From Clavelina lepadiformis (lineage: Eukaryota > Chordata > Ascidiacea > Aplousobranchia > Clavelinidae): a stretch of DNA of 64,000 bases. The stretch spans positions 9,302,501 through 9,366,500 of the forward strand of contig NC_135243.1 of the NCBI RefSeq assembly GCF_947623445.1, given 5' to 3'. The stretch's first letter is position 1. Every line of letters starts with the position of its first letter. Shown here in pieces: positions 33,863-46,781 of this stretch. Under the pieces are notes generated by a model, which made no database searches, was not told the origin of the DNA, and saw only the letters and a list, made by a program, of their open reading frames with translations. Position numbers and translations under genes: made by a program.

Positions 33863-36800
33863 ATGAAATTAATCGTTTTATTGATGGTGATGCTTCTGGC
33901 TTCGGCACATGCAAGACCTCAGCTTTCAGCGTTTCAATATGATGCTTTACGTAAGTAATTTGCTTTAAATCGTAAATTTATTGAAAGGTTTGTTGACCAC
34001 GAGATCTGGGTAGATCATTGGTGGTCAATAGAGAGATCACGTAAGAAACCTACCGAGTAGACTAGTATATAAGCCTACTTACAAAATTCTTCAAACTAGC
34101 CTACTGTGATGGTGATTATTGAGTCACTGACTCATCGGTAACAACTGTGACGATGACCATTGAGCTGTCGACGCTGAAAGGAGCAAAATTGATAAGTTCG
34201 TTTTCTGTATATTATCTTGCTGGATTTTCAGCGAACCGCTACTTTCGTATACCGCATCATGGTTATTTCAATTTCTTACTATGATTGTTTTTTTGTTTTT
34301 TTTTTAATTTGAGTAAAGTACATAATTTGTGCTCGAAAATGAATGCCTGAAAGGAAAGAAATTATGACGTGATAATAAATCGAACTTGATTTTGATGTTT
34401 ATCGCTCAGTGTAAGGAGCAATATTTTATGATTAATTATTATCAGTGTTATACAAAGTCTACCCTATATAGCCAACTAAGAATGACCACGTCTAGAGCTT
34501 GTTGTCAAGAGCTCATACTTGTTGGACATGTGAGGATGACGGTTTATCAGGCGGACTTATTATTATGACAACTCTTTGCTTTTCTTATAATCTTACACAT
34601 TTTGCTGATTGATCGGGTTGTAGCTGCTCGTTAAAGTTGTTGTTGTTGTTGTTGGTTGTTAGCAAGGGTCCAGTTTGTCAGTCGCGTGTTTAGAAAATAT
34701 TGGTCGGATAGTTTCGTGTTTGAAAAAATTCCAGGTTTAGTTAATTACTGTCTGGCGTTTTATTGGACACTTATTGTAATATCCAATGAAATTTTAACAA
34801 ATTCTTTTCTAAGCTTAATTGACATCATCTGCTCAAACGACGACATGTGACGTCACGTATTACTGACTGTCGTAATAGGCGGTGTGTCTGATGACATATG
34901 ACGTCACGTATTACTGACTGTCGTAATAGGCGGTGTGTCTGATGACATGTGACGTAATAAATGATAGTAAGATATACTTTAACTAAGGAAATATTTGATG
35001 CATGGTGATAATGCTGCAGGAATATTTTGTTTGTGTTTAGGTATGTGCCATTATTACCTTCCACGCTGCATCCAACTATCCGAGTTCAACTGTAAGTGTG
35101 AGGATGATGCAAGAGGGAATTCCCGTGAATGCATACCACAATCATGGGTTTGTGACGGGCAACAAGATTGCTTGAATGGAGCTGACGAAATTGATTGTAG
35201 ATGCGATCCTGGCGAGTATCAGTGCTATGATGGAGTCGGTGTGAGGTTCGATCTATGCATCAATGAAAGCAAAGTGTGTGATAGAGAGTTGGATTGTTTT
35301 AATATGAGAGATGAGTATAATGAAAATTTCGGGGAAGGATTCCAATGCAACAATGGTCGATATATACCAGCATCATGGAAGTGTGATGGACTTGATAATT
35401 GCGAGGATAACAGCGATGAAGATAATTACGATTGTCCTCAACACAGATGCGATTGTTACAAAGAAGGAAACGACACTTGCAAGAACGGAAGAAGAAGCTA
35501 CTATCATGAGGGTAAGTTGAATTATTTCTTGTCGTTGATAAAAAAAAATTATTAAATTCTGTGCAGACATTTAAATTATTTACTTGGAATTAAAATGAAA
35601 GCTATGCATAGCTTAGTTAGATTTTGGTTGAATCATATTTTCAATTCGACGCTAAATCATCAATAAAGCCTTAAACTTAACAATTAAATTTATTAACTGC
35701 ATGGTCAAATGAGACCGTTTAGTAACATGACTTAAAATTGTAAAGGAGAGGGTCATATAATAATCATGTAACTTACGAGAATATTGGTGAAGTTAGGTTA
35801 ATAATTTTGTTTTAAGTTTAATCGGCATTTATCTACGTTTTTTAGCAATAACCCATTGTGAAATCATACTGTTAAGAGTTATTGAGTGTGAAATGTCCGC
35901 CAAACACAGTATTGTACATTAAACTTGTGTTAAAGTATATTTTTAGTTTGTTTGTTGAAGTCGGTTTTGTAAATATACGGACGTATTTGGCGTCTGGAGT
36001 GTTGGCAAGGGAAGGTCGCCACCTATTCAGATGTGGCAATTAGTTTGCTTAAATTTAGGAAGACCCTAGTTTGAGAACAGAGTTAATTGAATAGTTAGCA
36101 CAAATGGTTTCATACGTTTCATCATTGGAAGATTTCAATGCAACAGATTTAACGTCATCTGATGTCAACGCTGTCCGGGTCACAGGAGCGACAGTTGCAA
36201 TGAGTCATGCTTGTGATGTGACCTACGATCCCGTATCTAATTATTTCAGCAAGTAAAGCTCAGTTGAGTGACTGGTAACATGCACTAGTTTTTCATACAT
36301 CTCACAAGCATATTGCAAACGTTAATATCCGTCTTTTGTGTTGTCGAAACAAAACGTAATATAGAGGATACAACAGCAATTACAGCATATTTGTTTTCTA
36401 AAGTAAACTTTCACAAAAGACAAATAAAACGAAATGTTTATTGGCATTATATCTGATGCGTAATTAATCGCAGGTTTCCAGATATGTCTGATAGTTCCCG
36501 ACCTGTTGCTAATCATGAAATCATTAAAAGCATTTTTAAGACTGCAGAACTCGACTTATAGGATTGAAAAATCAAGAAATTTTTTAATTTGCAAGTCGTG
36601 ATAGGGAATTGTTGCTACAATTAATACAAGCCTTGTACAAAATAATGATGTGCTTTTTAATCGTTTACTTTCGTGCACTTTGCAACACAAAACTACCTTC
36701 GTAGAATCCGATGCATGCAAACGTTTGTGAAAGTTCACTCATGTCTGTTACTTTCAAACAATTCACTGCTCAAAGATCTGCAGCCTACATGTTCAGTCTT

Positions 36801-39800
36801 CAGAAGAATGATAAATTCAAGAATACCAAGATCCAGAGGTTTAGGATTGAACAAAGAAAATTCTTATGCAAGATCTTGTCTACGTCTACTAAGTGTCAAA
36901 GATCATACAAAATCATTCGTAAACCTGGAAGGACATCAATGCGTCACCTGACATTCTCTGGACAGTTTAAAACGAATTCTCTGGGGGCAACATCATCGTG
37001 TACAAGAGTAATCTCGTGGAAATTTACAGGAACTTCGATTATCCTAGAATCTGTCGCCTACACTACCTCGTAAAGGCAAAATACCTTGGACGGTTTTTAG
37101 ACATTTTGTGCCCAGAGTCTAATCTGTGCAGAGATTAAGCCGCTGTTTTATAATTTTAAAAGCACTCATCTCATATAAGCAACACAGCTCTTAGAGAATA
37201 TTTCAATCGATTTTAAAAGTCCACTAAGAGAACGCTATCTACCTGCATCTGGCAGCAAGATGGCAAATAATCCATTGTATCTGCGCATGACTTGGCACCA
37301 AAGCAAACGAGTCAAGAATTGACGCCTTCCAAATGTTTTTTGAGCACGAAACCAACGAATTATGAAAGAGACGTTTCCACCTGCTGCCGGAGAAGAAACC
37401 AGTTTGTCGAAATGGATCCGAAAGATACGAAAACACTGATGCACAGTTGAGTGAAAGTACACCTAGAAGATCGGGCAGACTAGTGAACCTGTCAGATCGG
37501 TTGCGATCGTTACAAAGCGTGTTTTATTCCGAATTGTCCATACACAGCTTAGCGATAACGGAGTGGGCTGACCTCTAATTAAATTTTTAGTTCATGGTCC
37601 TCAGAGAAAAAGCTTGGCCTGGAACAGTACTGCATGGTGTTTAAAAGACACAAATTTGTGACCAATACGTATAAATCGCTAATGTCAACACAGTATCTAC
37701 AGATTACTGGTAAAAGTGAAACAAAACGTGTGAGATGCCTTTTTATGTTACTAAAGCTAAGACCAAATCATGTAAAACACTATGTTCATATAATGCGGTG
37801 AAAATGTTTTTGCAACACATTAAGATAAATAATGACTTGGCGGCTACACAATCGTAAATCTGCAAATTAAAATTTCTTCGGTAAAATAAATATTTTAAAA
37901 ATATTTTATGCCTAAACGGTAAAAGTTACTTTGCTTGTCAAATTATCCTGATTTATTAAAAATACTCTGTGCAGAGAAATGCAATGGATATACAAACTGT
38001 CCAGATCGGAGCGACGAATGGAATTGTTCATCATGTCCGTCACGGCGGCCATATAATTGCGCTTGTTATAAGATTGATACTTACTCTTGTAAAGAAGGTG
38101 GACTTGTATGTTATAATCATAATGGTGGGAGAAGTTCATTGCTAGTATTAATAGTTTTATGATTATTTACGAAAATATTTTTTCACATTATCTTGACTAA
38201 TTAAAAACACATCCTACAGAAAGATGCGATGGATATGCACACTGTCCAGATGGGAGCGACGAATGGAATTGTTCATCATGTCCGTCATGGCGGCCATATA
38301 ATTGCGCTTGTAATAAGATTGATGATTACTCTTGTAAAGGAAATGAATATGTATGTTATGCGCACGATGGTGGGTGAAGTTTATTGCTAGTATTAATATT
38401 TTTTTGATTATTTACAAAAACATATTTTCACATTATCCCGACTAATTAAAAACACATCGTACAGAAAGATGCGATGGAATTGCAGACTGTCCAGATCGGA
38501 GCGACGAATGGAATTGTTCATCATGTCCGTCACGGCGGCCAAAAAATTGCGCTTGTAATAAGATTGATACTTACTCTTGTAAAGAAATTGGACCTGTATG
38601 TTATACGCACGATGGTGGGTGAAGTTCATTGCTAGTATTAATATTTTCATGATTATTTACAAATACATATTTTCATATTATCCTGACTAATTAAAAACAC
38701 ATCGTATAGAAAGATGCGATGGACAAGCACTCTGTCCAGATGGGAGCGACGAATGGAATTGTTCACCATGTCCGTCACGGCGGCCAAATAAATGCGCTTG
38801 TAATAAGATTGATACTTACTCTTGTAAAGAAATTGGACCTGTATGTTATAAGGATTATGGTGGGTGAAGTTCCTTACTAATGTTATTATTTTTATGGCTA
38901 TTTAACTGTTGGACCTGTATGTTATAAACATGATGGTAGGTGAGGTTTTAGTTTTAAAATTTGACGGTATTTAACATCAGTTAATATTTAACGATGTTTA
39001 ATTTCTTGTTTTTAAATGATTTATTTAGACATAATTTTATAAATAGCTAGAAACTAGATTCATTTTTTAGAAAATCTTTGCCTATTATTTGATGTTTATT
39101 GCTAATCTTGTTTGTTCATTCATACAGTTGTTTTTATGTAGTCATACAGATGCATTACGCAAATATACATCAATTAATCACAGATAAAATCACCATACAA
39201 TAAACATGCAGTAAAACACGTAATTGTTACGTCATTTCGTCACATAAGTTCCTATTGTCCACAAGATCTTAGGCTTGGTAAACAAGAATACGTTTCAAAT
39301 GCACGTCTTAAAAAGCCAGTCCGACAGCGATAACTCAGCATTATGTATGACGACCTCTTTGCATAGAGTTGAGGCAGGGGTTTGCATTCGTATAAGAAGT
39401 GGTAATGGAAGCTTCACACAAAAGAAGGGAAGGCTAACTTCTGAAAAAGAGGAAATTAATTCTGTTCAAATCAAATTATTATTACCAGTGTGCCGTAGTA
39501 AAGGCGAGAGCTGGAGAAAAATATTCAATCAGGTCTGATGGATTTCCGGTGTTGTCGGACGATCATCGCTTAGTTCTCGTTTTGTCCTTCCCTGTATGAG
39601 TTGTCGATGTTCTCATAAATCTTCTTCCGGTTGGGTTACCTTATATTTACGGGCCAGCAAATGCCACTTTCAGGTGTTTTATTTTCTTTTTAACTTAGAT
39701 TGGACGAGTGCTTCTAAGAAATTTCTTTGAATTGAGATAAATTTTTGTTGTCGGTCGCCGGTTTTCTTTCAACAGATATGCTGTACAGTCTGGAGTCTTT

Positions 39801-42800
39801 AAGCGCATTTGCTTTTTTTTATCACGAATGACAACATGTCATTTCCTGGCCTTGGTGGTTCAAACTAAGTTGTAACTACGAAGATATGAGTATTCGTAGA
39901 TCCGTCATATTTCGCTTCTTGACCTTGCAGTTTCGTCGTCCATCTTTAATTCTATGTTTGCCTTTACCAAACGTTACTGGACTTGTTATGCTTCTGGCAT
40001 CAAAGTTTCATTCAGGTGACTCTGAGAGTAATTAACCGACAACTACTCCACAGTGCCATCGTCGTGTGAGATCGCTTCGCTACATTCGTGAAGATGTAAG
40101 AAACTTGCCTACTCTGTCCAGTTTGGTTGCTGAGTAATTTTATTGTCTTTGCTGAGTGACGGTTAAAATTTGTGAAATTTCTTTAATCTTCAGTGTCCGA
40201 TGATGACAGCCCGTTAATAAAATGTCCGGTTCAGCAAAATCTATTTGAGATTAGAATGTTTGTAGAGATGTTTGGAAGCTTCAGATTTGCCATTAGAACG
40301 ATAATCTATTTTACCATAATCCTCAACCGTCGTTCAACGTGTCCAACCAATCGCTTCCTCCATTTTATTTAACTCTTAACACCGCTCCAAACTGAAGTTA
40401 TCGCCAGTTATACTGTACAGTCGGCATTTTGTCCTTGTCACGGTTGCCCTACCGTTAATATACTTTAAACTTAACAAGTTTCTAAACGAACTTTATTAAA
40501 CTTTATAGAATTAGAAATCTTCTGTTAAGTTTAAAGTACATTACTGACAAGCAAATTAATGACAAAAATACGTGGTCACATTGTTATTACCATTTATGTT
40601 TTCAATGTTGGAATGTTGAACATAGCGTTTGGTGCGGGGTAATTGCCAGTCTAAAGCAGCATCGACATTACTGACCAACCATTGATTTAACATGCTTCTT
40701 TAAAGCGTGATTTTGGAACCTTACGTTTTCTCTTTTTGTGTCGTTTGTCGGTTCAGAGTTGTCGTATCAGGGTCGGTAGCGTGATCTTGCAATAAAGAGG
40801 CAAGTCGACATCCAAGAGGTTTTCGGTTTGACCATCACCGAGAAAATAATGACTTGTCTTGGCAAGACACTTAAACACGTGTCTAAAGGTGAACATGAAA
40901 GTTGACTTCACTCGGATTTCTGTCCACTTAGTCTAAATCATTCCATAAATACGATGAAAAAGTGACAAGCGTTATGAATATTAGGTAAATACAGTAGTAA
41001 GTAAAAATATTAACAATAAGATTTACAATTAAACAAAACCTATACGTTTCAATATAGGTTGGGTCAGGAACATCAAGCATACTTACTCATTGTGTGTATA
41101 AATAGAAAGAATATGAGTTAAAATTCAATGTGCTAATCGAATGTCACTGTGCTTAAGAACAAATCAGTAACAGAAAATTTGTTCAGTTTTCACAAAAAAT
41201 TTGTCGGAATACGTTTAACATGTAGAATTGTTGATAAAACTAATACATTGCGTATCAAAATTTGGCGTATTTGTTTTTATAGATAAATGTAATACATATA
41301 AGAGATGCCCAGACTTATCAGATGAAAAGAATTGTTCTTGTCCGGAAGGCAAATTCACCTGTTCCTGCTTCCGTAAGAACTTTCCTACTTGCAATGTGGA
41401 GAAAGGATGTATCCCGATGGAATACGTCAATGATGGAAAGTTTGACTGTGATAGTCGTAATGATGAACAGTATATCAAGTCATTGGACAAAATGAGTTGG
41501 GGTTCTTGCATGTTTAATGTTAGTAGGTTAGAAAATGAAAGCATTTGTATCCCACCTTGGTGTGACAATTCTACTTGTACAAATGTACCTTCCTTAGAGT
41601 GTAGTAAGTATGATTGCAACATGACTGACGCGGTTTGCTTTTCTTTCTGTTCTGACACAAAAACTTCAGCTAGCAACCCTAACAGAATATTCCAGTGCAC
41701 TGACCAATCAATAATCTTCAGTCAAAACTTTTGCAATTTGAAGAAGGACTGCAACGACGGAACTGATGAAATAACATCTGAACCTGGATTTAAGTGCTCT
41801 GCCAAATTCTCAACCATTCTATGCGTCCTTCCTCAATGGAATCTTTACGACGACATCCCACAATGTTATGATAATTCTGATCTTTGTTTCAGCAGTGATG
41901 GTTCCTTTCATTGCTTTAAGTGTCTGGACGATCGCTTGATCATCTCGCCTAAGCAAATCTGTGATGGTCTCTTTGATTGTTTTGACCTCTCAGACGAATG
42001 TCTCTGCGAAAATCCATCTTTGCCGGAGTGTCTGGATATCTTTTCTAGTTCATCGCAATGCAACTTCATTAAATTTTGGAGCATTGAATCAAATGACACT
42101 TCTAATACTTTGCCTTCTTTGCAAGTTGACAAAAATTTAAAGATTTGCAAGAACAAACAGGGCGACACACTTACTGTTTTGTGCGATGGAAGACCAGAAT
42201 GCCTGGACTTCTCAGATGAGTGCAAATCGTGTCCCAATCCTCCTGCACTCTGTAATGATACTTGCCGCACTTACTACACGATGGGAGATCGATATTGTGA
42301 CGGTTACATTGATGAGGCATGGAAGTACTTACAAGACACAAACTGCTCCAAAGGATTTGATGAAAGAAACTGTCCGAAACGATTTCAATGCAAAGCTGGT
42401 AAGAAGTATAGCATCGACATCTTACAAAAATGTGATGGTAGGGAAAACTGTGATGATGGAATTGACGAAAAAAACTGTACCAACAGGTACTACTGTACAA
42501 CAAAGGTAGGAAATCTGGTATCGATTCCAAAGTCTTCGTTTCTCAATGGTAAACAAGACTGTGTTGATGGGTCAGATGAATTTGTTCGTGGGTTATTCTC
42601 TTCCGCTCGTAAAATGATTGACAACCTCGGTTTAAAAATATGGCTGTGGATTGTCACTGTATTCACCATTGCGGGAAACTTTTACGTCGCCATTATCTCT
42701 GTTAAAAATATCGATAGAAGGAAAATGAAAGATGCTTCTGTATGCAACCATGTTTTAATAATCAACCTCTCCGTCTCTGACTGCTTAATGGGTGTATATT

Positions 42801-43744
42801 TGATGATTATTTTAGTGAAAGACGTTCAGTTTGCAGGTAGATATTCCGAATTCGATTATGAGTGGAGATCGAGTTTGCTTTGCTCATTGGCGGGAAGTCT
42901 GTGCGTGATTTCCAGTCAAACATCCTGCTTTCTCATGGCTGTTCTTACCGGTTATCGCTTGTATGCTGTCTTATATCCATTCAAAGCTCGTCATGCTTCT
43001 GCAAAACCTTGGATAATTACTGCAGTCTCTTCATGGATAATTTCCATCATCATTGCTCTCGTATCTAACACCACACATTACTTTAAATCTAAAGTTCTTT
43101 TTCTTAATGATTTTTCTTCAACTGATACAGTCACTCATGATTACGTCACAGATTTTGCTTGTCGTCTGGCCATTCTTAGAAACACTTTTCAGGATATCCA
43201 TGAAATGAATTGGGAAAGTGTTCAAAGCTTTTTGATGGATGAATTTCCTCAATATGCTCCAATTGGTGAAATCGGTTACTACGGTACTACAAGTGTGTGC
43301 ATGCCACGATTGTACGTAAATCGCAGTGATAGTTTCTGGATCTATTCCATTGTCATGATAACCTTCAACTTCTTTTCCTTTTTCTTTGTGCTCTCTGGAT
43401 TCGCCTTAATCGCTTGGAAAATGAAGAAACGCCCGATCAAAAGTAACAACGTGCAGAAGCAAAACGCCAAAATGAATCAACGAATCGCTCGCATCATTGT
43501 TTCCGATTTTCTTTGTTGGGTTCCCATCTGCATAATGGCTTACATAAGCGTGAGTGGAGTGAAGCTTCCAGATGGAGTTGAAATATTCACTGCAGGAGTG
43601 CTCCTCCCCATCAACAGTGCATTCAATCCCATCTTGTACTCGCCCTACATCGAAACGAAAGTGGAATATTTGTGGAAAAGAATTCGCCCCAACTGCAATC
43701 AACGCCTCAACAGAGATACCATCGAGCTTAACGTAATTTCCTAA
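33863..43744 (+). CDS. Rhodopsin-class GPCR with a large LDL-receptor class A ectodomain
   Basis: Seven coding exons, all joining in phase 1: 33863-33950 (signal peptide MKLIVLLMVMLLASAHA), 35041-35511, 37975-38124, 38220-38369, 38465-38614, 38710-38859, 41283-43744. They sum to 3621 bp and 1206 aa. The ectodomain is a chain of cysteine-rich LDLa modules with the calcium-binding CDGxxDCxxxxDE pattern. Exon 2 holds about three, the four short exons add four split modules, and exon 7 has about seven more. The 7TM part (about residues 830-1180) has TM1 IWLWIVTVFTIAGNFYVAII, TM2 IINLSVSDCLMGVYLMII, a degenerate DRY region (TGYRLYAVLYPFK), FLCWVPICI in TM6 and NPILYSPY in TM7. TM2 resembles relaxin/leucine-rich-repeat receptors and snail GRL101, but I see no leucine-rich repeats. 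Ligand unknown. Confidence 0.9.
34626..34655. repeat. GTT trinucleotide microsatellite
   Basis: Short GTTGTTGTTGTTGTTGG run inside the first GPCR intron. No function is suggested. Confidence 0.7.
34845..34959. promoter_or_regulatory. 51-bp tandem repeat with TGACGTCA palindromes, just before GPCR exon 2
   Basis: Two full 51-bp units (34845-34895, 34896-34946) plus a partial third. Each full unit contains the perfect palindrome TGACGTCA, the classic CREB/ATF binding site, and the rest of the unit (ATTACTGACTGTCGTAATAG, GCGGTGTGTCTGATGAC) is identical. The partial third unit has only TGACGTA. The array lies 80-200 bp before exon 2, so it could be an intronic enhancer or a second promoter. That role is inferred. 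Confidence 0.55.
35512..37974 (+). other. GPCR intron 2, no further exons seen
   Basis: 2.46 kb between the exon with three LDLa modules and the tandem exon array. I searched for further CDG..C..SDE patterns and found none. Open frames at 36673-37073 have no cysteine pattern or domain and lack matching splice sites. Confidence 0.5.
37975..38935 (+). repeat. Tandem array of four symmetric LDLa exons, exact 245-bp period, plus a 3' remnant
   Basis: Exons start at 37975, 38220, 38465 and 38710 and end at 38124, 38369, 38614 and 38859. Each is 150 bp, each intron 95 bp, and the start-to-start distance is exactly 245 bp throughout. All are phase 1-1, so gain, loss or skipping of any unit keeps frame. 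The donors are GTGGGA or GTGGGT; acceptors are CAG (or TAG in unit 4). A truncated fifth copy (about 38908-38935: GTTGGACCTGTATGTTATAA then ACATGATG, donor GTAGGT) follows. Each unit starts and ends in the middle of an LDLa module, so whole modules form only after splicing. Confidence 0.9.
38936..41282 (+). other. Last GPCR intron, nothing recognised
   Basis: 2.35 kb of AT-rich DNA between the exon array and the large terminal exon. The open frame at 39275-39538 has no domain, no cysteine pattern and no good splice borders. No terminal repeats were seen. Confidence 0.5.
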
Positions 43745-43930
43745 GTATTGAGTTTCCTGGATCAATTCCACCAGGCCGACTCTTAAACATCTTCTTTGCA
43801 CTTGATTTCTTTACCAGGGTCTAATTATGTGAATTTAAACTTCCAGACGACTGCTCCTTTTCCTTGGTAGATATTATTTGACGGAGGAGATCATTTAACA
43901 AAACCTCTTACATTCACAAAATGTTTTTAT

Positions 43931-44301
43931 GTCACTTCTTTAACAAATTGTTTTGTGTCTTATGTTTTGTTGCTTTGACTTATGACTTGTATTGTCGTGT
44001 ATATAATAAGATTTTGTCAAAACGATTTATAGAAATATTAAAAAATTAAAAAGTTAAACAAAAACAAAAAATAACAAAACAAGAAAAGCATATTAAATTT
44101 GCAGTATTTGTTGTGGAGTATATTTGTACAGTAAGTATCCTTTCAGTATATATTATATTTATATATACCTTACAGTATATCGGTTTGAGTTGTTGTTTCT
44201 GTAAGACTTTTATTGGAAAACCTGTGAATAAGTTGCTTTGTTTTCCATCTTATAGCGCTCTTCTTGTGAAAATCTTATGTTATTAACATTTCTATAGTTT
44301 T
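43931..44301 (+). repeat. GPCR downstream flank, copy 1 of a direct duplication
   Basis: Starts 187 bp after the GPCR stop codon. It shares with 44979-45264 the ordered blocks GTCACTTCT, AACAAATTGTTTT, TTTGTTGCT, GATTTTGT, AAAACCTGTGAATA.GTTGCT and TTTCCATCTTAT.. CGCTCTTCT. It probably contains the GPCR 3' UTR and poly(A) region. Confidence 0.75.
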
Positions 44302-44978
44302 TAAAATATCTTATTCAATTATTATCATTAAAATACGTTGGTGTGATTGGATATACTATTATTTCGTTGTCATCAGTGATGTTGGTTGAATAATTCCCCA
44401 TTCTCATATTTATTCCAAACTCTCCTAAATTTACAATCATTTTATTCAAGATATTGTTGCTTCCAAACTTTCAACGTAACAATGGTTTTTGTCGATTATA
44501 AAGTGGTTCAGTAACGACATATGATGTCTGTATTGAAATGTAAGAAGATTGTTTATTGGCATTCGACAGGTTGGAGTGATATGATAGTGTATATCGTTTT
44601 TAATTTATCAGATGGCGTGCATTGCGTTATAATTATATATATTTCGCACAAAAAAATGAAATAATAAAAAAATTGACCATTAACATAAAAAATTTAAATC
44701 ACAAATATAACAAAAATATTATTTAGAAAGTGTTAAACCAAAAAAAAAAAAAAAAAATAATTAAATCATTATTTGGAAAAATATGTTAATCTTTTATTGT
44801 GTTTGCTTTGGAGTATGTTTGTTTAACAATTATTGTTGCGCTTTTTAAAAATTGCTTTTAAATGACTCATAAAACAATCATAATAATGCGCATAATTTAA
44901 AGTAACCAATCTAACAGAAGCATAGACAACTAAGCTACATCATTTCAACTTATGGAGATTGTTTATATAAGAGCAGAC

Positions 44979-45264
44979 GTCACTTCTATAACAAATTGTT
45001 TTATTTTTCATGCTTTGTTGCTCTTACTTGTCTTGCCCTGTATTTAATCGGATTTTGTTAAAGCAAATTTAAAGCATAAAAGAATATTAAACAAACAAAG
45101 AAAGTTAATCAAATCTGCAATCATGTATTCGTTGTACAATGTACTGTATATTTAAGTTGTTGCTGTAAGACGTTTGTTAGAAAACCTGTGAATACGTTGC
45201 TTTGCTTTCCATCTTATGTCGCTCTTCTGGTAAAGATCCTATGATACGAACATTTCTATGGTTT
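44979..45264 (+). repeat. GPCR downstream flank, copy 2
   Basis: Second copy of the 43931-44301 sequence, about 1.05 kb downstream. It is shorter through several deletions and roughly 75-80% identical by eye. No coding sequence precedes it, so it is an orphan 3' flank. Confidence 0.75.
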
Positions 45265-46537
45265 AGTTGTGTGTTTTATCACAAACTCTAATTATGTTAT
45301 CGCTATCGCAGATAGCGTTTTTGGTGATCAAGTAAACCCTTGTTTAAATGTTTGCTTTCATTTTCACGCATTTATTCTTCGAAAAAATTATTAACAAGAT
45401 TTTGGAAATAATTGTTTCTGCACCAATCAATACAATTTGGCCACAACACAAATGTGTATTGACTTATTGTAGATTGACGCGGTCTGACAATTTGAAGACC
45501 AATGATTTGTGGCCTTCGTTGAACGAATGCAGAGTTTCGATTTGAAATCTATAACAAAACTAAATTGTTAAAGAATCAGGCCTCCTATATAGAGTACGTT
45601 ACGACTAAATTCCTCTAAAGTTGTCCTAAGCTTCAGTATTCCGTAAAAAAAGAGGAATTGTTAAAAAGTTGCTTTTGTTTGAAAGTGTATTTAATAATAT
45701 TTAGGGAATACCCCGTCGCCGATAATTGCTCACCCAAACTGTATTGTTTAAGTATATTAAGAATAGGTCTCCTTCTACTGAAGTCTGTCATCACAGTTTC
45801 TCAGAGAGTCAAAATGACGGTTCCATCTGGCCGCAACTTATTCCCGGTACAAACGGCAATAACTAGCGATAACTTCGATAGCGATAACGGCATTAACTAT
45901 GATACAAACACACGCAGATGTAACTAATACATGCTAACAGTGGAAAAATTTGGTAACGCAAGGCAATATATCACCGGACAAACAAGCATGATCGGCCAGA
46001 AGTTAAAAAATAACTTGACCATTATATGATTTATGAAACTCAGTTGCCTTACAACAAACCCATCGTGTTGGTTAATAGGAAGTCGGTGCTTATCGTTTTT
46101 GCAATGATTTCCGCTCATTACACAAATGCATTCACGCGTCTAAACTGCCGACAGGGTATTCAGACAAATATAATTTATATAACAAGGAAGTTTTTTCCAC
46201 TCTTGATTTGACGAGAGCCCTTGCTATAACGCCGATATAGCACCTGAAAAAAAATCAAAACCGATTTTTCTACTAATGGCGAATCATAGATTTTTTTGCA
46301 AAAATGTGCTCCAGTTAGATAATAGCAAGTCGGCGTATTTTTAATTTTTTAAAAAGTGAATGGTTTGTAGGAAGCCTTTAGAATCGTTTTGTGGGTTTTA
46401 TTCAAACCACACCTTTATATCCAGTGAAATACAAGAGCAAGTCTTCGAACATTTGCGCATAATCTCGGCTAAGTAAAGTTGGTATAAAGCCCACGACAGA
46501 GTGGGTAAACGCAATTTTGAAATGGGATCGTCCAAAA
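45265..46537. other. Gene-free region
   Basis: AT-rich, with no recognised coding or repeat structure. Several short open frames (45348, 45658, 46026) overlap in conflicting frames and show no domain. Confidence 0.5.
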
Positions 46538-46781
46538 CAGCGTGGTCCAACTGCAGGCCCGCGGGCCAAAGTTGGCCCGCGAGCATCGATTTTTTGGCCG
46601 ACGAACTGATAGTCAGCTTTGATAGACGCTATTGTCAAGGAAGAACCTCGACCGCAGATGTCACATTGATCAGCATTTAATAGCTAAATAGCTAAGCTCT
46701 TCAGTTCTAATTTAAAAACATTGGCCTGCAAGATAAAAAAATTTTCTGATTTTGGCCCGCGATGAAAAGAAGTCCACGCTG
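46538..46781. mobile_element. hAT-type MITE (GGCCCGCGGGCC interior) with exact 8-bp duplication
   Basis: The ends CAGCGTGG and CCACGCTG are perfect inverted repeats. The octamer GTCCAAAA flanks the element exactly at 46530-46537 and 46782-46789. Inside the ends are GGCCCGCGGGCC and TTGGCCCGCGA motifs, typical of widespread hAT MITEs. 244 bp, no coding. Confidence 0.9.

Noticed and set aside
36673-37073. Two overlapping open frames in GPCR intron 2, considered as extra LDLa exons
   Set aside because: They lack the six-cysteine and SDE pattern and do not have phase-1 splice borders.
41215-41700. Long reverse-strand frame opposite the GPCR terminal exon
   Set aside because: Shadow of the real gene; cysteine-rich forward coding leaves few stops on the complement.
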